Position numbers and translations under genes: made by a program
In this document: piece by piece, positions 43,821-55,671 of the stretch
Layout: the number at the start of each line of letters is the position of its first letter
How positions within the stretch are numbered: position 1 is the stretch's first letter
From: Adiantum capillus-veneris
Taxonomy: Eukaryota > Streptophyta > Polypodiopsida > Polypodiales > Pteridaceae
Length of the DNA stretch: 64,000 bases
Assembly: GCA_014529385.2 (NCBI GenBank)
Contig: CM043955.1
Coordinates: forward strand, 134,986,108-135,050,107
Direction of reading: 5' to 3'
Notes under the pieces: generated by a model
Told to the model about the DNA's origin: nothing
The model's input: only the letters and a program-made list of their open reading frames with translations
The model's database searches: none

Positions 43821-43822
<2 letters not shown>
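42991..43822. repeat. 416-bp tandem duplication, TG-rich
   Basis: Unit 1 (42991-43406) and unit 2 (43407 to about 43822) share TACAAATATAAACTTCTAAA, the GGCAGCATAACGG motif, CCTCTTC.CTACAACGACCTG and long TG-rich tails. It lies just upstream of exon 1 of the methyltransferase gene. Confidence 0.9.
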
Positions 43823-43851
<29 letters not shown>

Positions 43852-44018
43852 ATTGTGTGTGTATGCAAGTGTAATGTGTGTGCGTATGCATGATTGTGTG
43901 TGTGTTTGTGCTATGTGTAAAAGTGTAATGTGTGTGCGTATGCATGATTGTGTGTGTGTTTGTGCTATGTGTAAAAGTGTAATGTGTGTGCGTATGCATG
44001 ATTGTGTGTGTGTTTGTG
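43823..44018. repeat. TG-rich tandem repeats
   Basis: A 62-base unit (GTAATGTGTGTGCGTATGCA and following) is repeated about three times. Frames rich in Cys/Val or His/Thr here are simple-sequence artefacts. Confidence 0.85.
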
Positions 44019-44394
44019 CTATGTGTGCAAGTGTTTTGATGTGTGTGAATGCAAGTGTGTATCACTGTGTGTGTGTGTGTGTTTACCTGCGACGCTCGCC
44101 CGATCCACCAGAGCAGGTCCAATAGGCGCGCGCTGCCCTCTCACCATGCCTTTCAAGGCATGTGGGAGCTTCATTAGGAGCTCCATTGGAGCTCCTCCAT
44201 GCTTTGAAAGGCATGGTGAGAGGGCAGCGCACACGCTGTCTTCTCACCATGCCTTTCAAGGCATGGGGGAGCTCCAATGGAGCTCCTATTGGACCTGCTC
44301 TGGTGGATCGGGCGAGCGTCGCAGGTAAGCACACACACACACACACAGTGATACACACTTGCATTCACACACATCAAAACACTTGCACACATAG
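44019..44394. repeat. 376-bp inverted repeat (hairpin)
   Basis: Arms 44019-44125 and 44285-44394 are reverse complements over about 107 bases. They contain CGACGCTCGCCCGATCCACC and its complement, plus TG/CA stretches. The 160-base centre holds smaller inverted copies of TTTCAAGGCATG and GGAGCTCCAATGGAGCTCC. A partial third copy follows at 44395-44438. Confidence 0.92.
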
Positions 44395-44439
44395 CTTTGA
44401 AAGGCATGGGGGAGCTCCTCCGGTGGATTGGGCGAGCGT

Positions 44440-44473
<34 letters not shown>

Positions 44474-44660
44474 CCTTGTCTTCTTTTACTCCTCCTTCTT
44501 CACAGCAAACCTCCACTTTCTCTTCACTCCACTTTCATCTCCTTCTTCACAAAAAAACTCCACTTTCACTTCACTCCACTTTAATCTCAATTAAAACTCC
44601 ACTTAAACTTCACTCCACTTTCATCTCAACTACTACTTTTTTCACACACACTCACACTCA
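44395..44660. repeat. CA run and CTCCACTTT tandem repeats; inverted match to 29659-29718
   Basis: (CA)n at 44444-44471, then 44490-44640 with repeated CTTCACTCCACTTTCATCTC units of roughly 45 bases. 44539-44596 is the reverse complement, with few mismatches, of 29659-29718. Both copies adjoin TG/CA runs on their inner sides. Confidence 0.8.
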
Positions 44661-44748
44661 CACAATTCATTTATATATATATATATATTTTTTATATGTA
44701 TATACACACACAAAGATATTGTGGTATAACACTCACATACACACATTC

Positions 44749-44839
<91 letters not shown>

Positions 44840-44987
44840 CACACACAAAGATATACACAAAATGGATTCATATATATAATTTTACTAAAAAAATACTACG
44901 TTTTTTACACACACACAGCCATATATTAAAAAAAAATGATTGTACGTGTTTGTGTGTATAAAAAACGTAACATTCTTAAAGTTAAGT

Positions 44988-45028
<41 letters not shown>

Positions 45029-45273
45029 GATGGAAAAACTATGTGCACAGTCATACATACATACACTCTCTAGAGATAATTATATATATCTTAACTTAAA
45101 AAAATGCTACGTTGTTTACACACACCCACAAAATCATTTATAACTTAACTAAAAAAATTATATATACACACTACCAAAAACACTCACACACATATATATA
45201 AAATGGCAAGATGGAAGCATATATATAACTTAACTAAAAAAATTGCTACGTTTTTTATACACACACTCACACA

Positions 45274-45307
<34 letters not shown>

Positions 45308-45320
45308 TGGAGACACTATT
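44661..45320. repeat. (TA)n and (CA)n microsatellites with a repeated spacer
   Basis: (TA)n at 44751-44833 and 45279-45305, (AC)n at 44992-45028. Between them a unit like AACTTAACTAAAAAAATGCTACGTTTTTTACACAC, given here only as a description, recurs about four times (44880-45275). No gene. Confidence 0.9.
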
Positions 45321-45663
45321 AGACTGCATTAAATGCAGTCCTTGAACCACCATTTAGAAATTAAATGGCCCCTCAAATTTGATGACATATTCCAATGCAC
45401 ATACATTCACAACCGTCATATATTAAATGCACTTCTTCAATTATGATTTTCATGATTCTTTGAGCCGTCACAAGATCTTATGCAATTGTCTTTTTGTCTA
45501 CCTACCAATCTTTCACTTTCATTAACCTTCACATCTTTCATTAACTTTCACTAGTTTCATTAACCTTCACTTTATCTTTAACTTTCGTTAACCTTCACCA
45601 CCTTCACTTAATCCACCACAGTTTTCTCGCATCTCCACTCTGTAATCTTTTGCTTGAGAGAAT

Positions 45664-48600
45664 ATGTCCAACATGAAAGTAACAATAACTTGGAAGGTTG
45701 GTGGTCAGATAGTCAACCGCGACATTCAGTTGAAGGGAAACTCATTGTTGCTTAGTGCTTACTATTTGCAGAGTTTGCTGCCTCCATCTTGCCATTTTCA
45801 GTCACTATCTGCTCTTATTGAAAGTGATTGTGGCCTAACAAAAGTCTTACTGCAACCATAGTGGGATATCGAAGGTCATCAACATTTCTTAATAGATGGA
45901 TCTTTTTCGAGCTTGTTTGAGATGCTTCATTCAGACACATTTATACAGGTATCTGACAATGAGAAAGGAAATAACAAAGAGATATCTGAAGATGTTTTAA
46001 GCATTGTGCATCTTGAAAGTAGTGGTGACGATATAGGACAGCTCAAAACTCAGTCAATCGTCATTTGGATTCAACAAAATCCAGGGGCAAAAAAGTTAAA
46101 TGATCTGGTAACATTATGTGGAGCTCCTTTGCAAGTTGCTGAACTTCCACAACATTATGATGGAAATTTATGTTTTGAGTTACCTACGACTCAGGATAAA
46201 ACAAAACAAATGACAGGGATGGAACAACGCTTTGATGGTCACTTGTGGACTCGCCCATCTGTGACAACCATAACAATAGCATGCACAATTCGTCTAAGCC
46301 ACTTTTTGGGATGCATGCAGTGCAATTATTCAATGTGTCCTCATTATATTAAGGAACAAGAATTTAATAGTAGAGATTTTCATGGATATTTGGACAGACG
46401 GGTCAAAAAGGACTACCTTGCAATGGAAGAGAATACAACAATAACTTGTCATTATTATCAGAAGGTTGTTACTTGTGTTGCTGCTTGTCCCTGCATAATC
46501 TATTATGTTTTGCCTAGAGATGGTACAATGTCGCGACTGGCAATACATGTTGGTAAACATTGTCATAATGTTAAGGCAGGAACCTCTAGGGCTGCTATTT
46601 CAAGAGTGCGGAAACTGGTAGGTGCAGTACTAAAAATAGAAAAGGGTGGCCCAAGAAAAATTCAAATGTTGGTGGCTCAACAACTTGTGCTTCACTCCTT
46701 GATTGGTGAGGAAGCTGAAGTTACATTCGATGTACAATTCAATGATTTTTTGGAAGAAAAGATGCCACTGATTCAAACCAAAGGGTAAGAGAAACTCAAT
46801 TTTGTTCCTTGAATTTGTTAATTTTTTAACTATTATAAATTTAGCTTTCTTGTGATGCATCATGTAAGTTTTCTTCAATTGTTTCAAAGGAGAGGAAGAG
46901 TCAAGGTGTTGTTATTGGGGATGGATACGATACTATTTTATTGCTTCAAAAAAAGTGCATGTTTCCTTTTTTTCATGGGAGTAGATTTCCTGGACAGGGT
47001 GAAGAGGATGACAAGTGCTTCCTATTTAAAATGTCCACTAAAGGACCAGGTTCTGGGATTGATCTAGTAAATCGGATGAAAAGAACTGAAACTAGTGACT
47101 TGAGAAATGTGTGGGTACATTTTGATTTTACTCATAAAATAGATGGATGGGCAACAATGTCATGCTCAGTTTATGATCCAAGGTAATCTTTATGTATTTA
47201 AATATCTCATATTTTTTTATCATTAAATAAAAGAAGATGTGTGAAAATGTTTATGTTGAATATCTTGCAGCATACGATCACTACAAATAATTGCTATATG
47301 TGAAACTAAAGAGGAGGATGCAAAGACTCAAGTTATTTTTTAGGAGAACCTTAATTCAACAATGGAAAAGTACGGACATGGTGCAGCTGACTTTGCAGGT
47401 TTTATGTCTGATGAGGCTGGTGCAAATTGGAATGCTATTTGAACAGTCTTCAATGACGGGCCAGATAATATCATGGAGGGACATGAACGGTCATGCCTAT
47501 TTCATTGGGAGCAGAGTCTCCACAAATATGCTAAAAAGTGGATACCTCAACATCTAACAAATCAACACATTGATATGTGTGAGGAATGGAGAGCTTGTAA
47601 AACCATTGTGCTTGCATCTCAAAAGGCACCTTCAATTCAAAAATGGTGGAGACAACATCTATCTACAGAGAGCATCACAAGAGTGAGCAGATGGTTTAAA
47701 TGGTGGGAGCAACGAATTTCACACTGGGGAGGAATTGGAACAGATGTAAGTACCTTTATGACAATTTATATTTTTAGAAAAATTTATAAGCTTTTCATAC
47801 ATGAAATTTATAAATTTCAATTCATGTTTTTTTGAATTTCATAGGGTGTTTAAAGTCCGTGGGAGCGGGCACAAATTCCCAATGTTAATTTATCAGAAAG
47901 TGTACATGCCAGTTGGTTAGCGGGTGAAGGTGGAAAGAGAAAAATATCCTTGTATGATGCATAAGTAACAGATGTTATAAACTCATATATTCAATGTGCA
48001 AAGCGTTTGGGATATACTACTGGGCGTTATATAAGAACGGGTCCCACAATGGAGACCTTGATTTCTCGAGTTGAATCTCAACAAACTCCAACTCCAACCA
48101 ACGTGGCCCATCTATTACACGAGGCTGTTGAAGGGACTCCCATGTATGCGCGGCCAATTTTTCATGGAGACAAAGAAACAGTACAACGCAAAAAGAGGGG
48201 CAGAACAGGAATAAGCAGCTCCCATCGGCCGGAATATGTCATGGAATCTAAGCAACGAAACCATCGCGGTCGACCCAAAAAAATCAAGTTTGATACCCAA
48301 GGACCAGGTATTTCTAACATTCCGCTGCAAATTAGTGACAGTGATGATGATATTGGATCTCAAAAAGAAACAACCACACCTTTGTCATCTCAAAGAAACA
48401 ATGTGTTTGAGAGTGATGTGCCACGCACTTAGTGGGCCCTCAGGAGAATGCCCATTCAAAGTCAAAGAAAATGTTTTGGAATAGTAGGGAGAAAAAATTG
48501 TGACAATATCTTGCATAGTCGCTCAATTGGTCTTGTTGCTCCATGTATATAGTCCGAAAGAATGTTCAAGGGTAAAACAATTGAGCAATGGTTATGGTTT

Positions 48601-49173
48601 TGTAATCATGATATTTTGCATACTCAATCAATCAAAAGACAAGTCAAAGATTTACCTCCTGCTCCAAATGTTTGGCCAGTAGCAAGAGGGACAGATATCT
48701 CCACAAAGGAACTTGCCGCGCTGCATCAGAGTGGATTTCGGACAGAGAATTCAATGGTAAATCCACAACCTCTTGCCGGCGACTGCAAAGAAGGTGGTGG
48801 CAGCTCGAGGAAGAAAAAGTGGAGGCATGGAATCTCTAAAGAGGCCATGAAGAAATTGGAATCATGTAATAGTATGACAATTATATTTTTGGATGAAGTG
48901 AAAAGGTCTATAGAGCATGTAATTTTTCGAGTTCTCACTGAAAATAGTTATGAGATTCATATAAAACAGAGTCCAACATGCACATGTCCGGATTTTCAAA
49001 AGTGAGAGAATACCAACAAATCCTTTTTGGCCTGCAAACATATGTACTATGTGTACACAAAAGTGCTCGGACTTGAACCTAAGGAGCACATGATTATTCA
49101 TCAGCCAACCCTCTCACCAATGGACATCGCTTTTATCCTTGGACAACCAAGGAGGATTTCTCCCTCCATTTAA
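45664..49173 (+). pseudogene. Spliced SWIM-domain (Mutator-like) transposase
   Basis: Four exons: 45664 to about 46784, 46890-47182, 47271-47745 and 47845-49173. Joins 2-3 and 3-4 are exact GT/AG and in phase; join 1-2 is one base out. Exon 1 has a Cys/His cluster (CMQCNYSMCPHY, HYYQKVVTCVAACPCIIYYV). Exon 3 has the transposase core-like GFMSDEAGANWNAI and SCLFHWEQSLHKYAKKWI. Exon 4 has a basic segment (RKKRGRTGISSSHRP), then a SWIM zinc finger TCTCPDFQK...ACKHMYYVY near 48975-49045. This layout fits MULE transposases. About eight in-frame stops make it dead. It is divergent from the methyltransferase gene. Confidence 0.75.
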
Positions 49174-49745
49174 TTATAGCTGGTTTGGTATGCATCTTTC
49201 ACTCAACTAGAATATTGATCTATGATATTAAAGTGTTTTTCTGTATTTATTTTGGTTTATTACACTTGTGATTATTTATCTTGAAAAAACATTTTTTATG
49301 CAGCAAAGGTACCCAAATTTCAAGCAAAAGACATGAAGCAACCTACAAGCTATTTGGGAGCAAATTACTTGCCTTTTAGAGTGACCATTACATTTATGGC
49401 GACTATCCTTTTTTGTAATCTAATTTTGATCTTATCCTGTGGTAGTTTAGCGAATGTACTTACATCCTCAAACTTACGTTGTTTCAAAAAGCTCAAGCTT
49501 GGGAAAAATAGTATTGTCTCTATCTGGCATGATTTTTGACTTCATCACATTTATGTATGCTGTGGATTATTTAACTCTGAAAATAGTGTTGTCTCTATTT
49601 TGCATGATTTTTTACTTTATCGCATGTTTATATGCTGTGGATTATTTGACTCTGATCACATGCGCTGCGTGCATATTTGACTCTAATGGCATGAGTTTTG
49701 AAATGGTGATTTTATTTGTTTACATTTTCACGTCGTTATGCCCTC

Positions 49746-49784
<39 letters not shown>

Positions 49785-49960
49785 ACGTAGTGATATACAA
49801 CTCTATGATTTTACTTTCTCTCTCTAGAAGAGAAGTCACTCTCTCTCTCTCTCAAGGATTTATGATCTCTTCTTCCAATGGTAACGTGCATAAATACTAT
49901 CTCTCTAGAATTTATACTTTCTCTCTCCGTCAACCACACATATATGGAGTCTTATGATGA
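49174..49960. repeat. 74-bp tandem duplication and (CT)n
   Basis: Units 49507-49580 and 49581-49655 share TGTCTCTAT, GCATGATTTTT and GCTGTGGATTATTT. A (TC)n run is at 49751-49780 and more CT patches reach 49930. The string CACGTCGTTATGCC at 49730 resembles the complement of the GGCAGCATAACGGC motif near the methyltransferase gene. No gene. Confidence 0.7.
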
Positions 49961-52429
49961 TTGAAAATTACATTAAATAGATACTTTATGCTATGACACA
50001 TATTTGGTTAAAAAAACTCTAAAGATTGCTAAAATTGTCAAAAAAACTTGAAATGAAAAACTCGCAAATGTTAAATCCCCTATCCAAATGTGCAAAAATA
50101 TTCAATTCTGAAGCAGATGTAAATTATTTACAACTGGGAATTTTTTGCAACTTTTTGCCAAAATGTTAATACCAACTAGTTAAGCAACTCAGCTTAAGCT
50201 CCCTAGCCATGTTTCACCAAGTCTGTTTAATTACTACTCAATTTGTCATCAGTTTTCTGTCCCCGTAGACTGACTTTACAAATCTGGCCATAATTTTCAC
50301 TTCAATGATCCAAATCTTATATGAGTGCTCAATATAACTTGATAAAACTGGTGGTATCCTTAGTTGGTCAAAAAAAAGTTGAAAATTAGGACAAAAATAA
50401 ATAATCATGAGTATTTTACTTTTGGTAAATTTTTACATATTTTTGGTCATTTGAGCATATACACATTTCTAACACTTCAATTGAAGCCTCAAAGTCAAGT
50501 TTCACTGAATGTGAACGAGATTTACCAAGTCACACTCAAGTTCTCGACAATTAGTACAGATTTCAGTCTTTCTCAAGGTTTTGGTCTGTTTTGTGATCCA
50601 AATTCTATGAGCCTTTACAAAAGATGTTTGCAATCATGCATAGAGACTCTTGTCCACTTATGAGATGAAAGCAAATAATCGTGATTATTTACTTTTGGCC
50701 TAAAATGAACACTTTTTGCAATTTTTTCACTGGAAAATATTTTTATGACCTGTTTTAGCCTCTGAGTCAAGTCAAAACTTAATTTGGTATAAAATCTCAA
50801 GAAAAAGTAAATATGTGAGTTTTTGCAAACTCTTGAAAATTTACCTCAAGTGCATCCTTAAGCTTACCCACTAGTTTATACAACTTTTAGAGCGTTATCG
50901 CCAACCGGATTCAGTGGTTGACAGTCTTTTGGTGCTATTTCAAGCCATAGACCTGGATTTCTGCAACTTCACATAAACAACTCACAATTGATTCTTTTGG
51001 AGTGAGCAATGCTTTGAGATCCCACCTTGGATTCTACTTACCCTACTCCTTGGTTCTATTGCAATGGGGTTATGGAAAGTATCCACAAACACTTGTTTCT
51101 TGTTTTTTATGGTTTTTTGAGCTTTGATCTTAAGACTTGTCTTGTCCATCAGTCATTCCCAAAATCCTAATCTAATCCTATAATCCTATAAGGTACTTAG
51201 CAAGTACAATCTACTTCCAAGCTACCTCTACACAACAAAGGACGACAATCTTAAGCTATGCCTTTCAAAGAGAAAGTTTAACTCTAGGTAGACCTAGAGG
51301 AAGTTAAAGGACAACTACACAAGATGCTTGTATTTTTCCCTAGTTTAGGTCTATTCTTTCTTCGACAACGGCATCAAATATGGGACGGGTTTCTAACCTC
51401 ACTCCTATCTTATTGCAGACATAGTGAGAACCACAAACATAATTTTCAATCCATGGGACAAAGCTAACTTGACTAGTGCATAGAGGCTACAAGAGGTTTT
51501 CAATCTCTTGGAAAACAATAGACAACTTGCATCTAACTCAAGCTACACTCACATGAACAAAGTCACCAAAAGCTAATCAATAATCGACAAACAAAACATG
51601 ACCATTATAGCATCAAACGACATCCAAATGCTACAAAACTTCTATGACATGTATATAAGACCTAAGCACACGTGCTTATGGCCTCAAATCTCACTTTATG
51701 TCAAGTGCAAACATCACGATTATTAATAGCAATGAGTTTTTGACCTAGTTGTTTTCGATCCCGAATGCATCTAAATGCTTAGCAATGATGCCCCAATACC
51801 CCTCCTATGCTTATTTTGTGGTTTCCTAGCTTAATTTCCTACTTATGATGAAATTAGGCCACGGGTCGGCGACGCCAAAAGCTACAGTTTACCATGAAAT
51901 GTTTACGTCAATGAGTAGAGATCTTACCTGTGGTTGCAATACAGCAGACGACACTACAATGTGACAACCAAGAAGGGAGTAAGAAGCGCGAGAAGGAGAG
52001 AAGTGAGCACCGTTAGCTCATGATATGTTTCTATTATCCAAAACTTGAAAATAACTTACAAAAATTGGCCTTTATACCTTAGCCTTGGTCAAAACTAATA
52101 ATCTGGGAGTTCTAACTAAAGATAAGTTGATACAATCTAGAAGCATATAGCCCCTACTCATCGACTACACTATCCATCTGGAAAATAAGAGTTACAACAT
52201 TCCCGATCTATCAAAAGAATACTTGTTTTTACAATAAAAGCACCCCAAAAATGTTATCTGAGTTAGCTTGTTGTGAACAACACCCATTCCACCTTTTGTG
52301 CATGCATGCATCACAAAATCATGCCAAGTTTCTCGTTTCAAGGATATTTGGATTCTACGGGTTGTGACCAAGGAAAGCATGCAAAGAGCGATATTTTTCC
52401 ACAGTGGCACAATTCCAATTGACCTCTCA
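49961..52429. other. Intergenic, no gene recognised
   Basis: Long AT-rich stretch with frequent stops in all frames. Two segments (50395-50423 and 50671-50696) carry an AAATAATC.TGATTATTTAC-type palindrome also found at 28967. No protein domain seen. Confidence 0.45.
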
Positions 52430-55400
52430 ATTCACATCCCCCTCTTTAACCTCCCAAAACACACGTGCACATTCCCTTCCTTTTAAAGGATATGAGGTAG
52501 ATTCTCCTTGCAACAGGTTAAATTGATAATAAGCAATCGCATCTGCTACACACCTTAAAATAGCTTCATTAGGTTTTTAGCTATTCATGGTCAAGGTTCT
52601 TTTCATGATTTCTCTTGCACCATCATGTTCTCCCTTTTCCTGTCTTGATCCAAAGAAGAACCAGCTCATCCCCATCCTTGTGATTCCACCATATCTTGCA
52701 ACAAAATCAAAAGGTCTAGCTCCCTAGAACTACAAGGCCACACCATCGGACCACATACCACCCCCAATGTTGTTTCGGAGTTACACCCTCTTGTTGTAAC
52801 TAGTCATGGTGTATCATGAAGCAATGTTGCATAAATAATATTTCATGCACCTTCTCATCTGATATGAAGAAGTGGATTGTTTTAAATACCTCCCTTGTCT
52901 AGCAAAATCACGTTATGTGTACAAAAATGGTTACTTGACTAGAGTGCACATGCATTGACCAAAACTCATTTTTCTCCTTGAAGGCGTAATTCTCTACAAA
53001 AAAAAAGAACTAAGACAATGAAATTATTTGAAAACAAAAGTAGACAATCCTTGAACTGTTGTCATTGCTATTGAGCTACATAGTTATGAGTGATGAAGAT
53101 CTTCAACTTGGTCTTCAAGAGTTGAAGAAACCATCAGCATTGCATTTCTTTATGCAAAAGAACTTTCCCTTTTACTATTTCCATGCTTGTCTTTTGCTTA
53201 TACATATGAAAATACTTTCACATCAATACTCTTACCTGGCTTTGTTGTCTCCAAGAAACATAATTTTAACCTCTTGACTCCGTCTCCCATCAGGCATTCC
53301 CTTCTATAGAAAACTACATCTGTTGGATTTGGACAGAGAATGGACTCCCACATTTGTGTGACACCTTTGAACGTGTGATGTGAATCCAAGAAACCCTTGC
53401 CAATGTTCTTACCTATGGAACAGGTACTGTATACACAGATGCAACTTGTATCATGCACTCCAAAAACACAAGAGAGCATGTGGTTTAGTGTGTCCTTTAA
53501 AAAGGAAATCTACACATGGTATTTTCAACAATAGCATGTGTATCTATCCTTCAATTGTCTACAAAAGAATATCTTCAACATCTCAAACGTTCTCACGCCA
53601 ATCTTACAATCTGGATGTTTTTCTTTGAATCTATAAAAGAATTCAACCTGCAATATCCATATTTGATCAGTAGGTCTACTAGGATAAATGAATGCAAACA
53701 AGAACATACAAATTTCTACTAGGGCATCCAACATGTTCATGAAAACTAATCGGAGTGTTAAATAGCACATTCAACATCCTAACATGCATGTATCAGGGTA
53801 TGTTGACTAGCATATACAATGTTATAATTAGCATAATAGGCATGCAAACTAGCATACTTAGTGTGCCAACAAGCATATGTAAATAGTATAACATGTGTGC
53901 TAACTAGCATACAAGGTATGCTAACTAGCATGGACATTGTTCTGATCAGCATACCCAAAATGCCAACTAGCATAGTTACTATTCTAACAATGATAATCAG
54001 TGTGTACTTTAGCACATGAGGTATGCTAAACTACGTAGAATGTGTGCTAAGTAGAATAGAAAGTATGATAACTAGCATGGTCTAGGTTTTGACCAAAATA
54101 CCCTAAATGCTAATGAGAATAATATTTGTGCTAATTAGTGTACCCTATATGTTTAGCTAGCATACTAGGTATGCTAACTAGCATAGAATGTGCTAACTAG
54201 CATAAACATTGTGTTAAATAGCATATACAGCATGATGATGAGCATACTAGGTATGCTAACTAGCATAAAGGGTGTCAATTAGCATACATATTGTGTTAAC
54301 TAGCATACTTTGTATGCTAGGTAGATTACCAGGCATGCTAATTAGTATACTCATTATCCTAAATAGCATAGCCAACATACCAGGAATGCTAACTTGCATA
54401 AACCTTGTGTTAAACATCATACTCATCATGCTAGTGAGCATACAAGGTATGTTAACTAGCATAAAGGGTGTTGATTAGAGTACATATTGTGTTAACTAGT
54501 ATATTTTGTATGCTAGGTAGATTACTAACCATGCTAACTAGCATACTCATTATGTTAAACATCATAGCTAGCATACAAGGAATACTAGCTATCATAAACC
54601 TTGTGTTAAACAACATACTTTGTATGCTAGGTAGACTACTACGCATGGTAACTAGCATACTCATTATGTTAAACAGCATGCCCAATATACTAGGTATGCT
54701 AACTAGTATATAGTGTGGTAAATAGCATACATCTTGTTTTGACCAACATACTCTGTATGCTTATTATCATATTGGGAATGCTAACTACCATACTAGGAAT
54801 GCTAACTAGCATAAACATTGTGGTAACTCCCATACACAGTTGGTTAAACATCATACCCAGTATGATTACTAGCATAGACATTGAGGTAACCATCTTACAC
54901 AGTATGATGACCAATATATATAGTGTGTACGAGCATACCAAGTATGCTAACTAGCATACTTATCATGCTTCCTATCTTACTCGGTGTGTTAACAAACATT
55001 CTTAGTATAATACACAGTGTGGTTACTAGTATTAGTCTACATATGAGTATGCTATTGATCACCATATACAAGTTATTATGCACTAGAGATGCAATACATA
55101 AAATGCATGAGTTATGGCAAAAGTATTGGATTGATCACTTGAGGCTCGTCTAGGAGGTGCATAGGGTGTTTTATGTAGTTTTTCCTCCCCATTCTCTTTT
55201 AACAAACATATTTCTTGTTTGGTGAATCCTGATCTCCTCTCTCCAAAAAGTGTAGATCAATTCCTTCAATTCATCTGTGATAGGGCTATGATGGTGTTTC
55301 TTGTGACATGCAACCAAAGAAAATGATCATCCACACCACGCTTGCCCACCCTGATTTTGCTTGAACAAGGTGTGACAACCAACTTTTAGGACCTTGGAGA

Positions 55401-55671
55401 TTTTTGCAATAGGCATGTTTTTCTTTGAATTCAACATCATCTGCATTACTAAATTCCTAAAAAACAACTCCTCGTTAGAGACTGGTTGCTTGACAATAGC
55501 CAATGTGTTGTGGACATTTGAGATAATTGCGCTCTCTACAATATCCTCCTCCACTAAAGATAAAACATGGATTGCCCAAACAAGCGGATGTTGAGCAACC
55601 CCGGGGAATCCACTAGGAAATATGTAAGATAGCACGTGCGAACAAAATAAGGGATTTACAATTAGGTACAT
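52430..55671 (-). pseudogene. Multi-exon gene remnant of unknown function (HDGA family)
   Basis: Minus-strand pieces in order. 55327-55671: HPLVWAIHVLSLVEEDIVES and KISKVLKVGCHTLFK, helix-turn-helix-like. About 55140-55180: IKHPMHLLDEPQVI. 53525-53680: FYRFKEKHPDCKIGVRTFEM and RQLKDRYTCYC. 53198-53479: FKGVTQMWESILCPNP and ECLMGDG. 52590-52680: WFFFGSRQEKGEHDGAREI. 52490-52560: ILRCVADAIAYYQFNLLQG. These blocks recur together, as I remember it, in predicted plant proteins of unknown, probably transposon-derived, function; unverified. Frames are broken, and a minisatellite separates the N-terminal from the central part, probably in an intron. Confidence 0.5.
53790..55065. repeat. Minisatellite of a 21-bp palindromic unit
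   Basis: About 60 degenerate copies of AACTAGCATACNNNGTATGCT, each nearly its own reverse complement. The 21-base phase is kept over long stretches. Because 21 is a multiple of three, frames are open on both strands (Met/Leu/Ile-rich), but these are artefacts. Confidence 0.93.

Noticed and set aside
43166-44125. His/Thr-rich and Cys/Val-rich open frames
   Set aside because: Translations of TG/CA simple repeats.
53779-54954. Series of Met/Leu/Ile-rich reading frames on both strands
   Set aside because: They arise because the 21-bp repeat is a multiple of three; no start context or homology.
53790-55065. CRISPR-like array
   Set aside because: Units are contiguous 21-bp tandem copies without unique spacers, in a plant genome.
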